64,000 bases of DNA from Zeus faber (GCA_960531495.1 OY482847.1:2935399-2999398); one strand, 5' to 3'; counted from the first letter of the stretch, positions 25,172 through 39,073 are shown. A program made the numbers and translations. Notes: generated from the sequence alone by a model not told the origin.

Positions 25172-25371
25172 NNNNNNNNNNNNNNNNNNNNNNNNNNNNN
25201 NNNNNNNNNNNNNNNNNNNNNNNNNNNNNNNNNNNNNNNNNNNNNNNNNNNNNNNNNNNNNNNNNNNNNNNNNNNNNNNNNNNNNNNNNNNNNNNNNNNN
25301 NNNNNNNNNNNNNNNNNNNNNNNNNNNNNNNNNNNNNNNNNNNNNNNNNNNNNNNNNNNNNNNNNNNNNNN
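25172..25371. other. Assembly gap (200 N)
   Basis: Exactly 200 N, a conventional placeholder length. It directly follows (TG)n, so the assembly probably collapsed or broke in the array. Confidence 0.99.
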
Positions 25372-26345
25372 AACATGACTTCTTATTTTGCTTTTGCCTC
25401 AAAAATCATTTGGGGGTAAGAAACAAAGTACCACAGCCTGGTGCACTTTTCGACACTAACCATTTACCATCGAGCTTCCAGGAAAAGTGATAACACATAA
25501 ATAATGAATGAATACTGCCTGTCGTGCAGTGCGCCTGGTGTACTGTTTGTATTTATGGCTTTAATAGGCGCTTGGTGATTGGTGTATCGAACGGGGCTGT
25601 TCGCCTCCAAATGGACATGATGAATCTGAGAGAAACGCGCTAGTTCCCATTAAAAGTTACACAGTTGGATTAATACAAAAGGAAAAAATTGCACTGAGAA
25701 TAATGGATTATGTTTAGAAGGAAGGAATGATGGTCACTAGCAGGAGAAGAGAGAGAGAGAGAAATGCCTGCATCTCTCCATCCATTATGAGAATTACAAG
25801 GATGTTTCAACATTCAAATATTCTCTGTGGCAAGAAACGAGTTACAAGCACCTCTCAAGCGCCTGGAAAAACTGTGCGGTGATCGTTCAGTCATTGTGAG
25901 GCCCAAGCACATAATGAATATCCAGATTAATCCGTCTACATGCACAACGCAGTAAGGAGGCATTATGATGATAATTATACAGTACAGTGCAGACCCAGAG
26001 CGGCTCGCTGGAGAAAGCAGAGCCAGCTCCAAGAGCAGCACAGACACGTTCCTGCTCATCAGACAGCTCATGTTTAAATCTTACATTTGATCAATTTCCT
26101 TTTTTGGTTTATATTATTTTTTCACCTTTTATTGATCTCGCAATCGGCCAATACAGATCCGGTGATTCTCACCCTTTTCCACAACAAGGAGCCTCAGTTT
26201 GATCCTCATGACGCCACAGACCCCACTGCATCAGATCTCATCTCTGGGATCCAAGCGGAGAAGAGTTTTTATTGTTAGATGTGATTTTGTGTCTATACTC
26301 AAGTTTAGGAGACAGCGGTGAAACTGGGATCCAAACAGCAGTGTT

Positions 26346-26798
26346 GTAGAAACAAGAAGAAGAAACAGTCTTTATTCATCACGCAACACACCACACTACA
26401 ACACATGCTTGCGCACACACACACACACACACACACATGCTTTGATGGTGGCCGGTGAAATGGATCCTCTGCATTGAACCATCCTGGCTTGTCCTTCCTC
26501 CAGGGGCGCAGCCAGGAGCAGTGGGCAGCGTACGTGGACGCGCCCGGGGACCAGGTGATAAATGTCCATCGCTGGTCAGACCATGATGGGTGCATGTTTT
26601 TGGTGGGGGTCCTTACTGACCTTACTGGTGGAGGAAACCCCATGTGAGCACGGGGAGAACATGCAAACTCCACACAGAAAGGCTCCTATTTGGGAGATAA
26701 CCCGCCGGAGCACGGTGCCAACAGCGCCCCAGGCGGGAATCAAACCCAGGACCTTCTTGCTGTGAGGCAGCAGTGCAATGCTCTGTGCCACCGTGCCA
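26346..26798 (-). mobile_element. tRNA-derived SINE, near full length
   Basis: Read on the minus strand it starts GGCACGGTGGCACAGAG (A-box-like), has GGTTTGATTCC (B-box-like) about 50 nt later, then the body shared with 51178-51615, a CA/TG stretch and a TTCTTCTTC tail. Diverged from the 51-kb copy by scattered substitutions and small indels. Non-coding. Confidence 0.85.
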
Positions 26799-27285
26799 CA
26801 CCGTGTACATTCTCTGACGGCGCTGACATCTTGGAGCTTGGCGACATCTCTGTGGCTGAGGGGCTTGAAATCTGAGCAGCCATCGAGGAAACGGTGCACT
26901 GACTGACTGACTGACTGACTGGCACTGATCAACATCATCGAGAACCCCCACTGATGTATCACGGTCACATTGCAAAAGTGAATAAAACATTACTGATTGC
27001 TCCTTTAAAAAAAGATTTTTGATCAAAGATTACAGAATAAATGTTTCCCGTGTTGAAAACGTAGGTTGATGCTCATAATGGCACCAATGCTGCGGATGGA
27101 TTTTATTAGCGATAAGACAATTACACCACTACGCTGCAGACGACAAATGATGTTGATGCAGAGATATGGAGATGTGATGAGAATCACTGTTAGATTGCAA
27201 ATAATAGGCGTGAGAATGGAACAATGAGTAGATACTGCTTTTCACTAGACACTGCTTTAAATCAAAATAAGTTAAATCAAAAGTG

Positions 27286-27405
<120 letters not shown>

Positions 27406-27738
27406 ATATAAATAACATTTCCCAGGACAAATAAACTATAATTTAAAAGACAAAGTTGAATTATCTGATCCTCACCAATCAGCCCTTGATAGGAGCTAGA
27501 AGGTGTTCTCAGCACTAGAAAAATAAAAATAAAGAAAGAAGGAAAGAAAGAAAAGAAAATCCAGACTTGCCGCTATCAGCTGACAGTGAATGTCATTGCT
27601 GGTGAACGGAGGAAATTGCGCCTTGAAGTTTTGAGTAATTGAATTTGTAAAAGTCATCGTATTACCCTTTAATGTGATATGCAGAGTCGCCGGTCCTGGC
27701 AATTTACAAAAAGGTCCAACGGCGATGAAATTAGTTTT

Positions 27739-27880
<142 letters not shown>

Positions 27881-28099
27881 GACCCAGTTTGTCATTTTCA
27901 GATGACTGGTGGCTTCACTGTGCTGAGACCGTGAGCATCTCAACTACAATTTGTAAAAAACAGGAAGGTGGACGTCAGTGGGAGAAGCTTCAGAAGGAAT
28001 CCCTCTGGTGTGCAGGACCTTAAATTCTTTCGGACTCATTTTAATATCAATATTACTTCTCTCCGAAGGAAACTGAATTGAGCTACTTTCCAGTATTGC

Positions 28100-28580
28100 T
28101 TGTGTAGTACTGGCTAGGTTTCTTCTCTAGAAACCATTCATGCTTTTCCACACAAGTTAGAAAGTCTCTTGTGTCGGCAGCTTTCTTGCCCGTGCGGTAT
28201 GAGGGTGATCTGCTCTACAGAGGCTGGAAACTGTTGATCATTGTGCTTCACGTTTCCTCACTGGCTGCACATATCTCACATAGCACTGCGCTCTACATGC
28301 TCGAGCTGAGTGGCCTTCCCTGTATTTAATTTATAAATCCATCCTTGGACTCACTCCTCCTTACTTGAGAACCTATTTGATGAGAAGTTAAGGTCATGAA
28401 GGCCTTCAATCTCAAGATCTCATTTGAAAGGACATAGTACTGAAATGATTTTGGAACAAACTAAACAGACTTATCTTGGCTTTGTTGTAGTTGTTTAATC
28501 TTTTACCGGAGATGTCTGACAAAACAGACTATTTCCTTCTCTTAAGGCAGACTTGGGATGATGCTTTTGTGATAATCATG
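28100..28580 (+). mobile_element. Decayed LINE RT C-terminal relic
   Basis: The plus strand reads ALHARAEWPSLYLIYKSIL, GLTPPYLRTYL, then stops and frame changes. IYKxxLGLxPPYL is the conserved segment after the RT thumb in L2/Rex1-type LINEs (compare 11480-12175). Dead and ends undefined. Confidence 0.45.
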
Positions 28581-28836
28581 ATTGACCAATCAATGGCCTG
28601 AGCTTTGCTGCTTAGCTCCACCCATGTGGCCTGGTTGGTGCACTTGTTCCTAGGACAGACCTGGAACTAAAATCAGCATACTGCAGATACTTGGTGAAGT
28701 CACGGCTCAGTTGGCAACGGAAAAGGCAAAAATAAAAAGCGCGTTCAAGGGTTCCGGGAACGCCGTGGCATTAAACAGTGTGGACTGAACAACGCCCCCA
28801 CAGGACAGGGTAGATCAAAGATCCCCTACGTCGTAC

Positions 28837-28979
28837 CTTTTTGGCTGTCGATGACGAAGTTGCCTTCCTCGTTGCCCGTGGTGATCTTGTACGATATGCC
28901 ATCACCGTCCGGATCCTTGGCAAGCACCGTGGCAACAAGAGTGTTGGGTCCGGCGTCCTCTGAGACAAACGTCCTGTAG
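28837..28979 (-). CDS. Cadherin exon D: first half of an EC repeat
   Basis: A 143-nt exon with acceptor GTGCCGACAG and donor AAAAAG/GTACGA; phase 2 in and phase 1 out. It encodes YRTFVSEDAGPNTLV, the start of an EC repeat, then AKDPDGDGISYKI (calcium motif plus strand) and NFVIDSQK. The split codon G+GT yields Gly at the junction with exon E, giving SQKG-LIRL, the usual 'xxxG-xI' turn of cadherins. A (CA)n tract at 29047-29102 lies about 70-125 nt upstream of the acceptor in the transcript, where it reads as (TG)n. Confidence 0.88.
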
Positions 28980-29043
28980 CTGTCGGCACAACAAACACAC
29001 ACAGCCCTAATTAGACCATCTGCATAATGATGAATCCTCAACG

Positions 29044-29046
<3 letters not shown>

Positions 29047-29102
<56 letters not shown>
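29047..29102. repeat. (CA)n microsatellite near exon D
   Basis: About 28 CA units; (TG)n in the transcript, upstream of the exon D acceptor. Confidence 0.97.
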
Positions 29103-29107
<5 letters not shown>

Positions 29108-29483
29108 ATATATCGTATGACTGGGGCTTCTATTTACCACAACTGCAGAGTGTACCAGGCCTTTATTGGAAGCAGACATATAGTAGAGACAGGTTTTATA
29201 TCTAAATACATCTGTTTAATAAGTATATTTGATCATATTTTAGTATGAATTTTAAACTAAACTTCCATCTGGCCATTCAAACACATGTATGGTAAAAAAA
29301 AAGAAAAGAGCGCTCGTAGCTGCCCTCAAAGTCACACTGGTGGTTGTAGCCGATGGGGGAAGTTTTCAGAATTTCCCTTGAGCGCACCACTTCCTGCTCG
29401 GAGCGCCGGAGAGCGCTCAGGGCGGGCATTTTCGCCAAGTACTAATCTGTGATCTGCTACGCAGCAGTAGGAAACTGAGTAAA

Positions 29484-29485
<2 letters not shown>

Positions 29486-29514
<29 letters not shown>

Positions 29515-29557
29515 CATACATACATACATACAAACATACATACATACATATATATAT
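29486..29557. repeat. (CATA)n microsatellite
   Basis: About 17 CATA units ending in TATA. Confidence 0.96.
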
Positions 29558-32500
29558 AAAACTACAGAAGCTTACAGACTACTGGTGGACTCTTTATTTA
29601 GACTTTTGGTCTTTATTTACTTTTCTCAAACTTGACCAGAGTTAGCACCAAATACACTATTGTGGTTGATACACCATCCAATCCCCTTCCAACTGAGCAT
29701 CTGAGACCGAATGAGCCTGAGGAGAATATCAAACTGCAGCCAAGTGGCACGACACACCAACTCCCTGAACAAGGCGCCGCACTCAGAAATCCTTCAGCAC
29801 CGTGGTGGAACCTGGCAGCGGAAAGTGGTAGAATTATCTTTAATCTCATCCCTCAACCCTGCTGCCCTTAACCCAGGTGCTCTGTCCTGCTGGGCACATT
29901 GCATGCTCTGCGCTAAACACTGAGATTTTTGTGGCGTGCACCTTTTAGAGACATGGCTCCAGACACTTAATGAGTATGTGAGTGGGAGGAGAAGTAAACC
30001 TCTCCTTCACCCCCGCACCTCTGGCTCCCGGACTGCATCTCTAACCCGGAGAAAATACTACACTGGCAAATGTACCACGGGATTTCTCACGACTGCAAAC
30101 ATTGATTTGAATTAAAGTGAAAGAATGAATCACTCAGGTGTGCAGGGTTGTAGTGTCTACCATCCAATGTGTTTTACAGCGGGTTACATGACGACAGCAG
30201 CTGTGTAACATGCGTACATGTGGACATTAAACAGTTCAGGAGGAACCAATTTATTATTGTAAAACATTTTCACCTTGAAACGCAGAACAATATACACAGG
30301 GAAATCTAGGAGGTAAAACAATTACAATTGGATTACAATCCCCTGCTTCTTCACCAACACATTTAATATGACTTTGGCACATATTTGGGCCCTGCTTCAG
30401 TCATTTTGAGTTGAATAAATATTCTGTTTTTCTGCCCTTAGATTTTTTTTACTCTAAGTCCTAATTTGTTCATATGTTTGGGGTAAATAAACCTCCTTTT
30501 TTTAAATAACTTTACATTAATAACATTGCATGTCAACATATTAACCTCAATAAATCCCTTTTATATTAATGAATTTTGTGTATTCTTTAATTTTGGCGCC
30601 TAACGCTCACTCTTGCCCTGGAAAAGACGCTGGAGATTTTCTCTGAAAATATTGAAATGAGTGGTGTTTAATCCAGACATGTGTACTACGACCAGAGGGG
30701 ATCAGTATCAAACCTTTGTGGGATTCAGTGTAAAGAACCTAACAAGCAGGGACCAGCGACTCAGCTTGGACATAATTGGGTACATGAAACAGATGGAAGG
30801 ATGGATTGACAAATTAAAAGAATGAATAAATGTTTATAAACCTGGAAAATCCATAAAATGACGAGTGTCCAAATTGCTTTTATGGCTGTGTCACAAAGGC
30901 TGGAGGCCGTGTTGCGATGTGCCTCAGGATCTATGCACCGCTCTGCATGCAAATGGCTGCCGCTTCGATGGATCCAGGACAGGAGAGCAGACGTTTGTGT
31001 TATTTCTTTGGCACCTGGTACCCAACTCTGGATGCAATCAGCGGTTGGAGTCATTGTGATAAAAACCTTCCAGAATAGTAAAAGAGGCCTTTGCAAACAA
31101 GAGACTCTGGGTCTTCTCCACAGCCTTGGTCGTGAAAAATGAAACATTTTTGAGAACCTAAATATTTGTTTTAAAATAAAATGCATATGATGCTTGGAGG
31201 AATGCGTGTGTGATACTAAAGGATGAGTTCAGTTTTTACCAACAATGCAATTATAACAAAAATGATGGATGTGATGGACGACATTAAGGTCACGTTAAGA
31301 ACAGTAATTGCATCTGCATAATTCCAGGTCCGTAACGCAAACTGCTGGTGATTCTCCTATATTAACTATCTATGCTTATTTTATTATATTTATTAACGGA
31401 ACTACTTTTTAGGAATTAGTTCGTTTAGTTAGTTAGTAAATTACTTAATTACTTTGCAATTGTGTTTTGTACATATTGTGCAAAATTTCCGGGTACGTCG
31501 CCATTACATTTTACTACATATACAGTACGTATGCCTGTATATATACTGTAAGTATGTGATGAATAAACATCTTGAATCCTAAAGACTATAAAAGGGCTCG
31601 GCTGGATGGTTTTGACTGTAACCATAATTACACACAGCGTGCACATGATGTAGACCCACAGCACAATCTATGGCAGCAATATGTGACCCCCCCTCAAACT
31701 TTGGGGTCACTTTTCAAAATTTCACATTATATGAAACTGTAGAATCAGAGCATTTGAACAAGGTATCTGGTAAATGTGCCAGGTTGGGATGTAGTGAGAC
31801 ATTATACAGCCTGAACACAGCCGTATGGACCCAAGGAATGTGATCCAATTATAAAAAGCCATCTTTACAATCAAATTTCACCAATTGCATGGAAATACCA
31901 CCTGACCGCTCACGTGCGCTGCATTTTATTTCAATGTTTGGCAGTCTTACTTATATAATATGATTTCCAACCAAACTTACTTCCAAGGTAATTTGCGCTA
32001 ACAGTATACGCAAGATATTTTTTTATTGTAATCTAAAATTTGTCTTAAAAATTCCCCAAAATTCCAAGTGGCTTTATTTTATTAATTTCTGAAGCTCAAA
32101 CTTAATCACGAGCATCTACTGACTTACACTGTCCATTTTACAAGACTGTGAACCACAGATGGGACATCAGCATGTTGCATATAGCATACACACAATACAG
32201 AACTGTGTGTGATGTTTAAATAGAGCAAAGCACCTGTTATCCACAGTCATGTTGTAAAGAAATGGCAAGTGTGACGTTGTCAAGCGAACACACACACACA
32301 CAATGTCTTTTGGTTTTCATTCCTCGCTATATTGAGTCACGAACCGTGAAAGACAGAAGATTTGTTCATTTGGCTGCTCACAAATGACTCTCTGCCAGCC
32401 CCAACACACACAAAGTAGACTCTGACAGGCTATCACACCCCTGCTCTCCAGCAGAGGATTAGATGTTTCCATCTTCGTCCCAAACAGAGAAGACAACATT

Positions 32501-34556
32501 CTCATTAGCAGCCAAAACACTGTGATCATGTTTGCTCGCTCTCTCGCTCTCTCCCCCCCCCCCCCCACCGCCCTCTGTGGCAGGTGGATCGTTTCCGCAC
32601 CGCTGAGGATTGGCGACGTGCTGTCCGCAGAACTCCATCAGCGGAATACCGATGGAATATCGGTGTTATTTCAGTGCATGCTTTGTAAGCCTCTAGTCGG
32701 CTCACGCCCTGATCGATACCGGAGGAGTGAGAAGCAGCAGCTGATGTGCTAAACTCTGTGTCTTTATAATGGAGTCTCTCTGAAGCAAGTGAGGGCACAT
32801 TGATCACTCTGCCCCACCACGTGGGATTAAGGGCGGCGACCGGGGAGATCATTAGATAATTGCTTGTATTTTTCTCACCTGAGCAGAGACCGATGCGCCC
32901 CCGTGAATTACCCCGCCTGCAAATTGATGGGCAAATTACAGGGATCTGCCAGCGCAGCTACAGCGAAGCCCCCCCCCCCACCCCCGGTGCCTCTCCAATG
33001 AACTTATTTTCCACATTATAGATTCAGGGAGGTTAGGCTGCAATCACAGTGATTATGAGCCGTCTGTATCTGCACCAGTAATGTTTTATCATGTGTGGCT
33101 CTGCACAATGCATCCATCTCCTGGTCTCTCTCCGCCTCGTCATTCATTCACTTCTCCGGGAGCACGTCTATGTTGCTTCCCTCATGTGGATATGAACAAT
33201 AAGAGTAATAAGCTGCATTGATCTTCAATGGGGAAGTGTAGTAGCAGGGGCAGATGGAATCAAGTCCATGGTGACAGTGAGAAATTGGGAGTGTGGAATG
33301 ATAACAATGTGATAGATAAGATAGAAGCAAAAGTCCTGCAAGATGTTTATATCCTTATAGGACTTAACTGAATAACTTGCCGTTAGATATCGCCCCCTTT
33401 ATGATTAAACTCGGTCTGCCAAGCACCGCTGCAGTGAAATGGCAGCTGATTTCACAGAGACCCCTCTATTCTTTAAAAGGTTCCCCCCAACTGTAGTATT
33501 CCCTAATGGAGTTAACGTTGCAACCTCTTAAACAAAGGTTTTGGGGAGGAGGATTTTTCTCCATAGATGTCTGAATCGTTCAATTGATTTCATAGTCTTC
33601 AAAAGGCTGCAGTCGCTCCATCACAAAGAGGCTGAATAAGTGTTTACAATGTTTGGTTCTGAAATCAGTTATGCAGGATCAACGTATTACAACAGGGAGT
33701 ACAAAAACTCTAAACAGGCCATACAAAAGCAGGGGGTACTGGAGGAGGCCTTTACCGTAAGGGGCGGTCCATTTGATCTGGACTGTGTTCAGTTTAAATC
33801 CAGAGAGTCTGCTGTCCAGTATCTGAGGGAGACAGATCATAGAAGATCACAGCAGCCTTCTACTCACACAACAGCATGAGTGGTAGGTCAGAACTGGGAT
33901 CGCGGACACTACTCTACATTTATAAGCCATAAAGCAGCGCAGAAGGTGGCTCGCTCCAGCCTTCTCCTGCTTGGCTGATGATGTGGCCTTGGACACTTAA
34001 CAAGGCAGCAGTGTCTCTCCGCGCCCACGGAGGGAGGATCCGTCGGCTCTCATGACTCAACGGCCTTTGTTGGAGATGAACCGAGCAGCCCCTGCTTTCA
34101 TAACCAGTCTTGAAAGCTTTGTACATCCATGTCAATTAGGGGTGCACTGATAGCATCTGTAGTATCGCTATGGCTGCTGGTCGGAACCTCATGCAGTTTT
34201 CTTCTCTGCCGCACATCGCATCATCCCAGCATTTTTCTGTCAAGAAAAAAGTGCCAAGCGGACACAAGTGCTTGGAAGACCACCTGTCCATCCATTTTCT
34301 GTGGTGAGAATCTCCGCCTCCACCTTTTATATGATATTTCTTCAACCGAAGTAAACTCTCAAGCCTCTATCGTTCGTTCCGATGACATTTTTTTTTTTTA
34401 GATCTGAGAACTGACTGAGAACTGAGAACTTAAGCAATTTCTCCCTGGGAAGTATTTCTGATTCTGAACTGACTACTTGATTGAGACGATTGGCCGATGT
34501 GAGTACTTTTCAATACGTCATGCAAATATAAGTCTGTTAAGCATTTAATACAAGTA

Positions 34557-34733
34557 TCTGAGGTCCCCAAAACGGTTTTTGATTTTTTTTTTGCTGAAAA
34601 TACCACTCAGATTATGCATTCTAGCCATTGTAACATACCTCTAATTCCATTCTGTTCCTCATGCTCTGTTTAAGTGGGAGGAGCCACCCAGCAGAGGCCA
34701 GGAGTTCTGTGAGCCAATGGCATTTGAGCATGG
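34557..34733 (+). repeat. 177-bp dispersed repeat, copy 1
   Basis: Shares with 35814-35990: TCTGAGGTCCCCAA, TTTTTTTTGCTGAAAATACC, ACTCAGATTATGCATTCTAG, AAGTGGGAGGAGCCACC and GAGCCAATGGCATTTGAGCA. Same orientation, 1.26 kb apart. Confidence 0.85.
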
Positions 34734-35363
34734 TTCACCAAAAGCGTCAGTGTAACTCACTGAAAAGTACTCAGATCGGCTAAACACTCAAAGAAGTAGT
34801 CAGTACTCACACCCATTGTTAAAAAAAAAGTGTTCACTTCAATTGAAGAGCCATCATAACAAAAAGCAAAAGGAAAATCTCGACGCCGTCTCTCTTAAAA
34901 GGAATGGGAAATGTTGCTAAAAAATTGCAGTCAGAATTGTGTCGCCACTTGTGTAGTGATTTGTGACGCTCATTAGCTTGTGATCAATTTATCACTCTTT
35001 ATCGCCACGCCGCACGCGCTGAATTCTCACCCGGTAAACCGCAAAGAATGAGTCATCTGCCTGACAAGCAGGTGCAAGACGACAAGTGCTGGTATCGTCA
35101 TGAGAGAAGTGCGCACACCTCTTTCCATGCTCTTGCCTGCAGATAGGCTCCTCCTTTGTGGAGGAACGCGCCGCCTTGAGAGACAGGAGTTCATGACAAT
35201 AATGTTTGCACGAATGCTTGTCTGGTTGGCTCCTGGAAAGAGAATGGTGAACCATTCCTTTAATAAGTTCGGAGCTACGCATGGTGAGGCTGTTGCTGCG
35301 GAACAACTTAAATGTTTAACTGGGATGGATGAATTTCAGAGCATGACCTGGAATATCAAAAAC

Positions 35364-35487
35364 TGATTCAAGATTCAAGATTCAAGATTCAAGATTTTTA
35401 TTTGTCACATACATATACATACTTCCATACATATATGCAGTGAAATGTAATGCAACGCACCCGGTGATAGCACACAATAAGTCCTAG
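35364..35487 (+). repeat. Dispersed repeat, copy 2 (TTCAAGATTCAAG family)
   Basis: Begins with four tandem ATTCAAG-type units; otherwise matches 9629-9725. Confidence 0.75.
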
Positions 35488-35813
35488 AACTGATAAACAA
35501 AATCCAAAATCCTCAAGGACTCCCTCTGCTGAAGTGCTGAAGGATTTTGTGCGTACCTGTGAACGTGTGCGTGCACGAGAGAGAACGGCAGCGTGGGATG
35601 ATAGGAAGGGTGCAAATAGCAGCAGCTACAGTGACTAGCAGCCAAGAATTTCACTTTGAAATTCCAAGAAAAATAGAAAATATCACACTCAAAATAGTTG
35701 GTTCAGTTGATTAAAACAGTTTGTCAAGAGACTTTCACAAAGCAACGTTTTACTGCTCCAAGGATCTTAAATTGGACCTATTTTGCTCCTTTTCCCACAA
35801 GTTAATAGAAGTC

Positions 35814-35990
35814 TCTGAGGTCCCCAATACATGCTTTTGAATTTTTTTTGCTGAAAATACCACTCAGATTATGCATTCTAGCCATTATAACATGCCACTA
35901 AATCCATTGTGTTCCTGACGCTGTGTTTAAGTGGGAGGAGCCACCATCCAGAGGCCACGAGTTCTGTGAGCCAATGGCATTTGAGCATGG
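35814..35990 (+). repeat. 177-bp dispersed repeat, copy 2
   Basis: See copy 1 at 34557-34733; the two differ by scattered substitutions and small indels. Confidence 0.85.
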
Positions 35991-36934
35991 CTTCCTTTGA
36001 GAGCTGGACAGTACATACAGTCCAGCTCTCTCTCGTTCTATTTACTCTGTATTTTCACTGATTTAACCTTATCAGTCCACCAAAATCTGTTTCTGAACAA
36101 ATTTGATGCGAAAAAGAAACAATCCAGTTGCTGAATCTTCACTCATATTAGATCTACGAGGACTCATTTTGTTCTCAAGTTTGTTCCCACTTTGGTTGCC
36201 GTGCCTCATTATTTGACACTTTGACCACGTCTCATATCAACATCCCACATTATAACATTATATATGACAAAGAATAAGGAAAAGCAAGGAATATTTCTTG
36301 ATGTGTACCAATTTAGGATCGTGGTAGGGCAGTGATGGTGGAGAGTTCTTTTTCCATTGACCATTAAATATGATTTTGTTTGCCTTCTACACACAGTGGC
36401 AGGAAGTTGAAAACAGCAGCGGCATGGGGTGGAAGCCGAAGCGCTTCTGGTCCGTTTGAGATTTAGATCAGTGATCTCAGCTCTCAGTGTAGTGGCGAGC
36501 TGATCGCCACCTCTCTGACTGTCCCGCCGCCAGCGGGGGTCTGTGGGCGTTTGAGGTAAACATGGAAGCCCCCATCGACTCAACCATGGCTTTTCATCTC
36601 CATCACCCACAAACCTCCTCCCTGAGTAAAGCCATGGCCATTAAACAACACAGTCTGTGCCTAGATTCTGAAGCCCTTTCTCTATATATTCAGGCTTCAT
36701 TGGCATGACCATAAAAGCAATTCTTCCAACTCAAAAATACTTTAATGGCATTTATCTATCCCTCCCTGTACAGCACATACAGTCCAGCTCTCTGAATTTC
36801 AAAGGGTGGAATTAACACTGGAAACATTTACGTTTTCAAAACAAAGTGTGACTGAAGATTAAAATAATAAAAAATGTAAATAGAAAACCGTAGACAAAAA
36901 TATATAGACATTCATACAAATAAGGACTAATGGA

Positions 36935-36935
<1 letters not shown>

Positions 36936-36973
<38 letters not shown>
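36936..36973. repeat. (AT)n tract at the Tc1 insertion site
   Basis: About 18 AT units directly left of the transposon; the right flank (38486-38497) is also TATATATA, so the element inserted into an AT microsatellite. Confidence 0.95.
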
Positions 36974-36976
<3 letters not shown>

Positions 36977-38485
36977 TACTCACAACAAGTTAGGGATATT
37001 TGGCTTTCAGGTGAAATTTATGGAAAATGTAAAAAGTTCACGTTACAGTGATATATCATGAAAGTAGGGCATTTAAGTAGAAGCATGCAATGGTGATTTC
37101 CTCATTTCAAACAATTTTTTGAAACAAAAGCCAACAACAGTGGTGGGTTTACCACAACAACAAATGTCAACGTCTCAATAACTTGTCATGTGCCCTTGAG
37201 CATCAGTTACAGCTTGACAACCACGTCTCATGCTGTTCACAAGTCGACTTATTGTCTGCTGAGGCCTGGCCCCCCACTCTTCTTGAAGGGGCCCCTCAGG
37301 TCATTGAGGTTGTGGGGTACAGAGTTAGGAGCCTCTACACGGCGACTCAGCTCATCCCATAGGTTTTCTATGGGATTCAGGTCTGGAGAAAGTGCAGGCC
37401 ACTCCAGTTGAGGTGCCCCAGTCTCCAGCAGCCGTTCCCTAATGATGCCTCCTCCATGAGCTGGAGCGTTGTCGTCCATGAAGATGAAATGAGGCCTGTG
37501 TTGTTCATGCAGGGGCACAATGACTGGATTAATGACGTTATTCAGGTAGTATGGGCTTGTCACTGTACCATTCACAAAGTGTAGGGCAGTTCTGTATTGA
37601 CCAGACACACCCACACTGTAACACCACCACCACCACAGGCTCGTCTGTGACAACAGTGGCTGATGCATAGTGCTCTCCTTGATGTCTCCAACATCGTTGG
37701 CGGCCATCATTTCTGCTCAACGTGAATCGACTTTCATCAGAGAACAGCACTGATCCCTTGTCCAGCGTCAACGCTGCCTGGCCCCTGCAAGACGATGATG
37801 CCTGTGCCTGGTGGTGTGGTCAGGTGCCCTTGCAGGTCGTCTAGCACTCAGACCGAGCTGATGTCAACGGTTTTCAATGGTCTGATGTGACACTTGGTGC
37901 CTCTCACCTTCCTTAAATGTGCCTGGAGTTGAGTGGCATCATCATGCGGTTGCGCAGGGCACTGTTCACAATGAAGCGCTCATCAGTGTGGGATGTGGCC
38001 AAAGGACGTCCACTTCTATGCCTTTCTGTGACTCTTCCAGTCTCTGTATCTCTGTTGCAAGCTGCTGATGACACTCTGTGACACTCTAAGCTCAGTGGCC
38101 ACTTCCCTCTGACAACATCCTGTTTGAAGCCTCGCAAGGCGAGGTGCTGTTGATCAGTTGTTAGGTGTCACCTTGGTCTCATGATGTCAACATGTGAACA
38201 GCTTGATGAAGAGGACTGTTTAAATACCAATTCTAATTGAACCAGGAAATGCATTGGTGGATTCATGGATCAAACACCTGTTGTGAATTTTGCCGTTTAG
38301 CTCCTTGTTAGAGAACAGCAAGTTGTGCAAAATGCAAAGTACTGAAACATTGAACAGTTGGACATGTGCATTCACAAGTTGAGAGAAGGTCAAATTAAGT
38401 TCACCTGTAAAGGTTATAGTGCATTTTAGGTTCATCATGAAATTTCACCCGAAAGCCCAATACCCCTTACTTTTTGTGAGTAGTG
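36974..38485 (-). mobile_element. Tc1-like DNA transposon, structurally complete but non-coding
   Basis: The terminal inverted repeats begin CACTACTCACAA at both ends and stay similar for about 50 bp (including GGCTTTC and GGTGAAATTT). TA flanks both ends (36972-36973, 38486-38487), the Tc1/mariner target duplication. Length about 1.5 kb is normal for the family. The transposase is on the minus strand: helix-turn-helix remnant ETGRVTERHRSGRP (about 38020), first catalytic Asp in LFSDESRFTL, second in FMDDNAPAH, Glu in SPDLNPIENLWDEL. I count 34 residues between the last two (DD34E). The catalytic domain is split by a frameshift near 37630 and the N-terminal part lies in other frames, so no full transposase is made. 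Confidence 0.92.
37249..38137 (-). pseudogene. Broken Tc1 transposase gene
   Basis: Three overlapping frame segments: 37913-38137 (DNA-binding region), 37538-37771 (first catalytic Asp) and 37249-37710 (second Asp and Glu). Known: Tc1 transposases cut and paste at TA using a DDE catalytic domain. The reading frame changes at least twice, so it is inactive. All catalytic triad residues are nevertheless still present. Confidence 0.9.
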
Positions 38486-38715
38486 TATATATATACATAC
38501 ATCTCCTTCTTCTTTTTTCTATGTCTCTCCCTCTATCCCTCTCTCTAACGTTCACACACACACACACACACACACGTATTATGAGCTTGATCTTGATGTG
38601 TTTTGATCTTTCTAAACATGGTTGATGCTGAAGTGTTCCTTTAATACGCAGCAGATGACTGAGCTGGTTCAAGCCGAAAGGGGAAGATATGCATTTTATT
38701 TTGTTGGCGGTACGT

Positions 38716-38835
38716 GCAAGTGTGTGTGTCTGAGTATGTATGTATGCGTGTGTGTGTGTGTCTGAGTATGTATGTATGCGTCTGTGTGTGTCTGAGTATG
38801 CATTTATGTGTGTGTTTGTGTGTGTGTGCTTCTCT
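38716..38835. repeat. TG/GTATG compound microsatellite
   Basis: TG runs alternating with TGAGTATGTATGTATGCG units. Confidence 0.9.
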
Positions 38836-39071
38836 GCAGTCTGCCTAGCATTGTTTTCTGCGGGAGCCTCCGTAGCGCTCCACTGCGTTTGAGGGCTGCA
38901 GGAGGAAAAACTGACTGATTATTCTACTGTCGCTGGCAGTAAATCAATACAGCCCAGCACACACACACACGATAGGCAACATAAAGCTGTGTATATTAGA
39001 TATATTACTGAATACATTTCATGACAACATGAGTCCAACTGTCTACCCCACAATGCTCCCTATATTACTAA

Positions 39072-39073
<2 letters not shown>

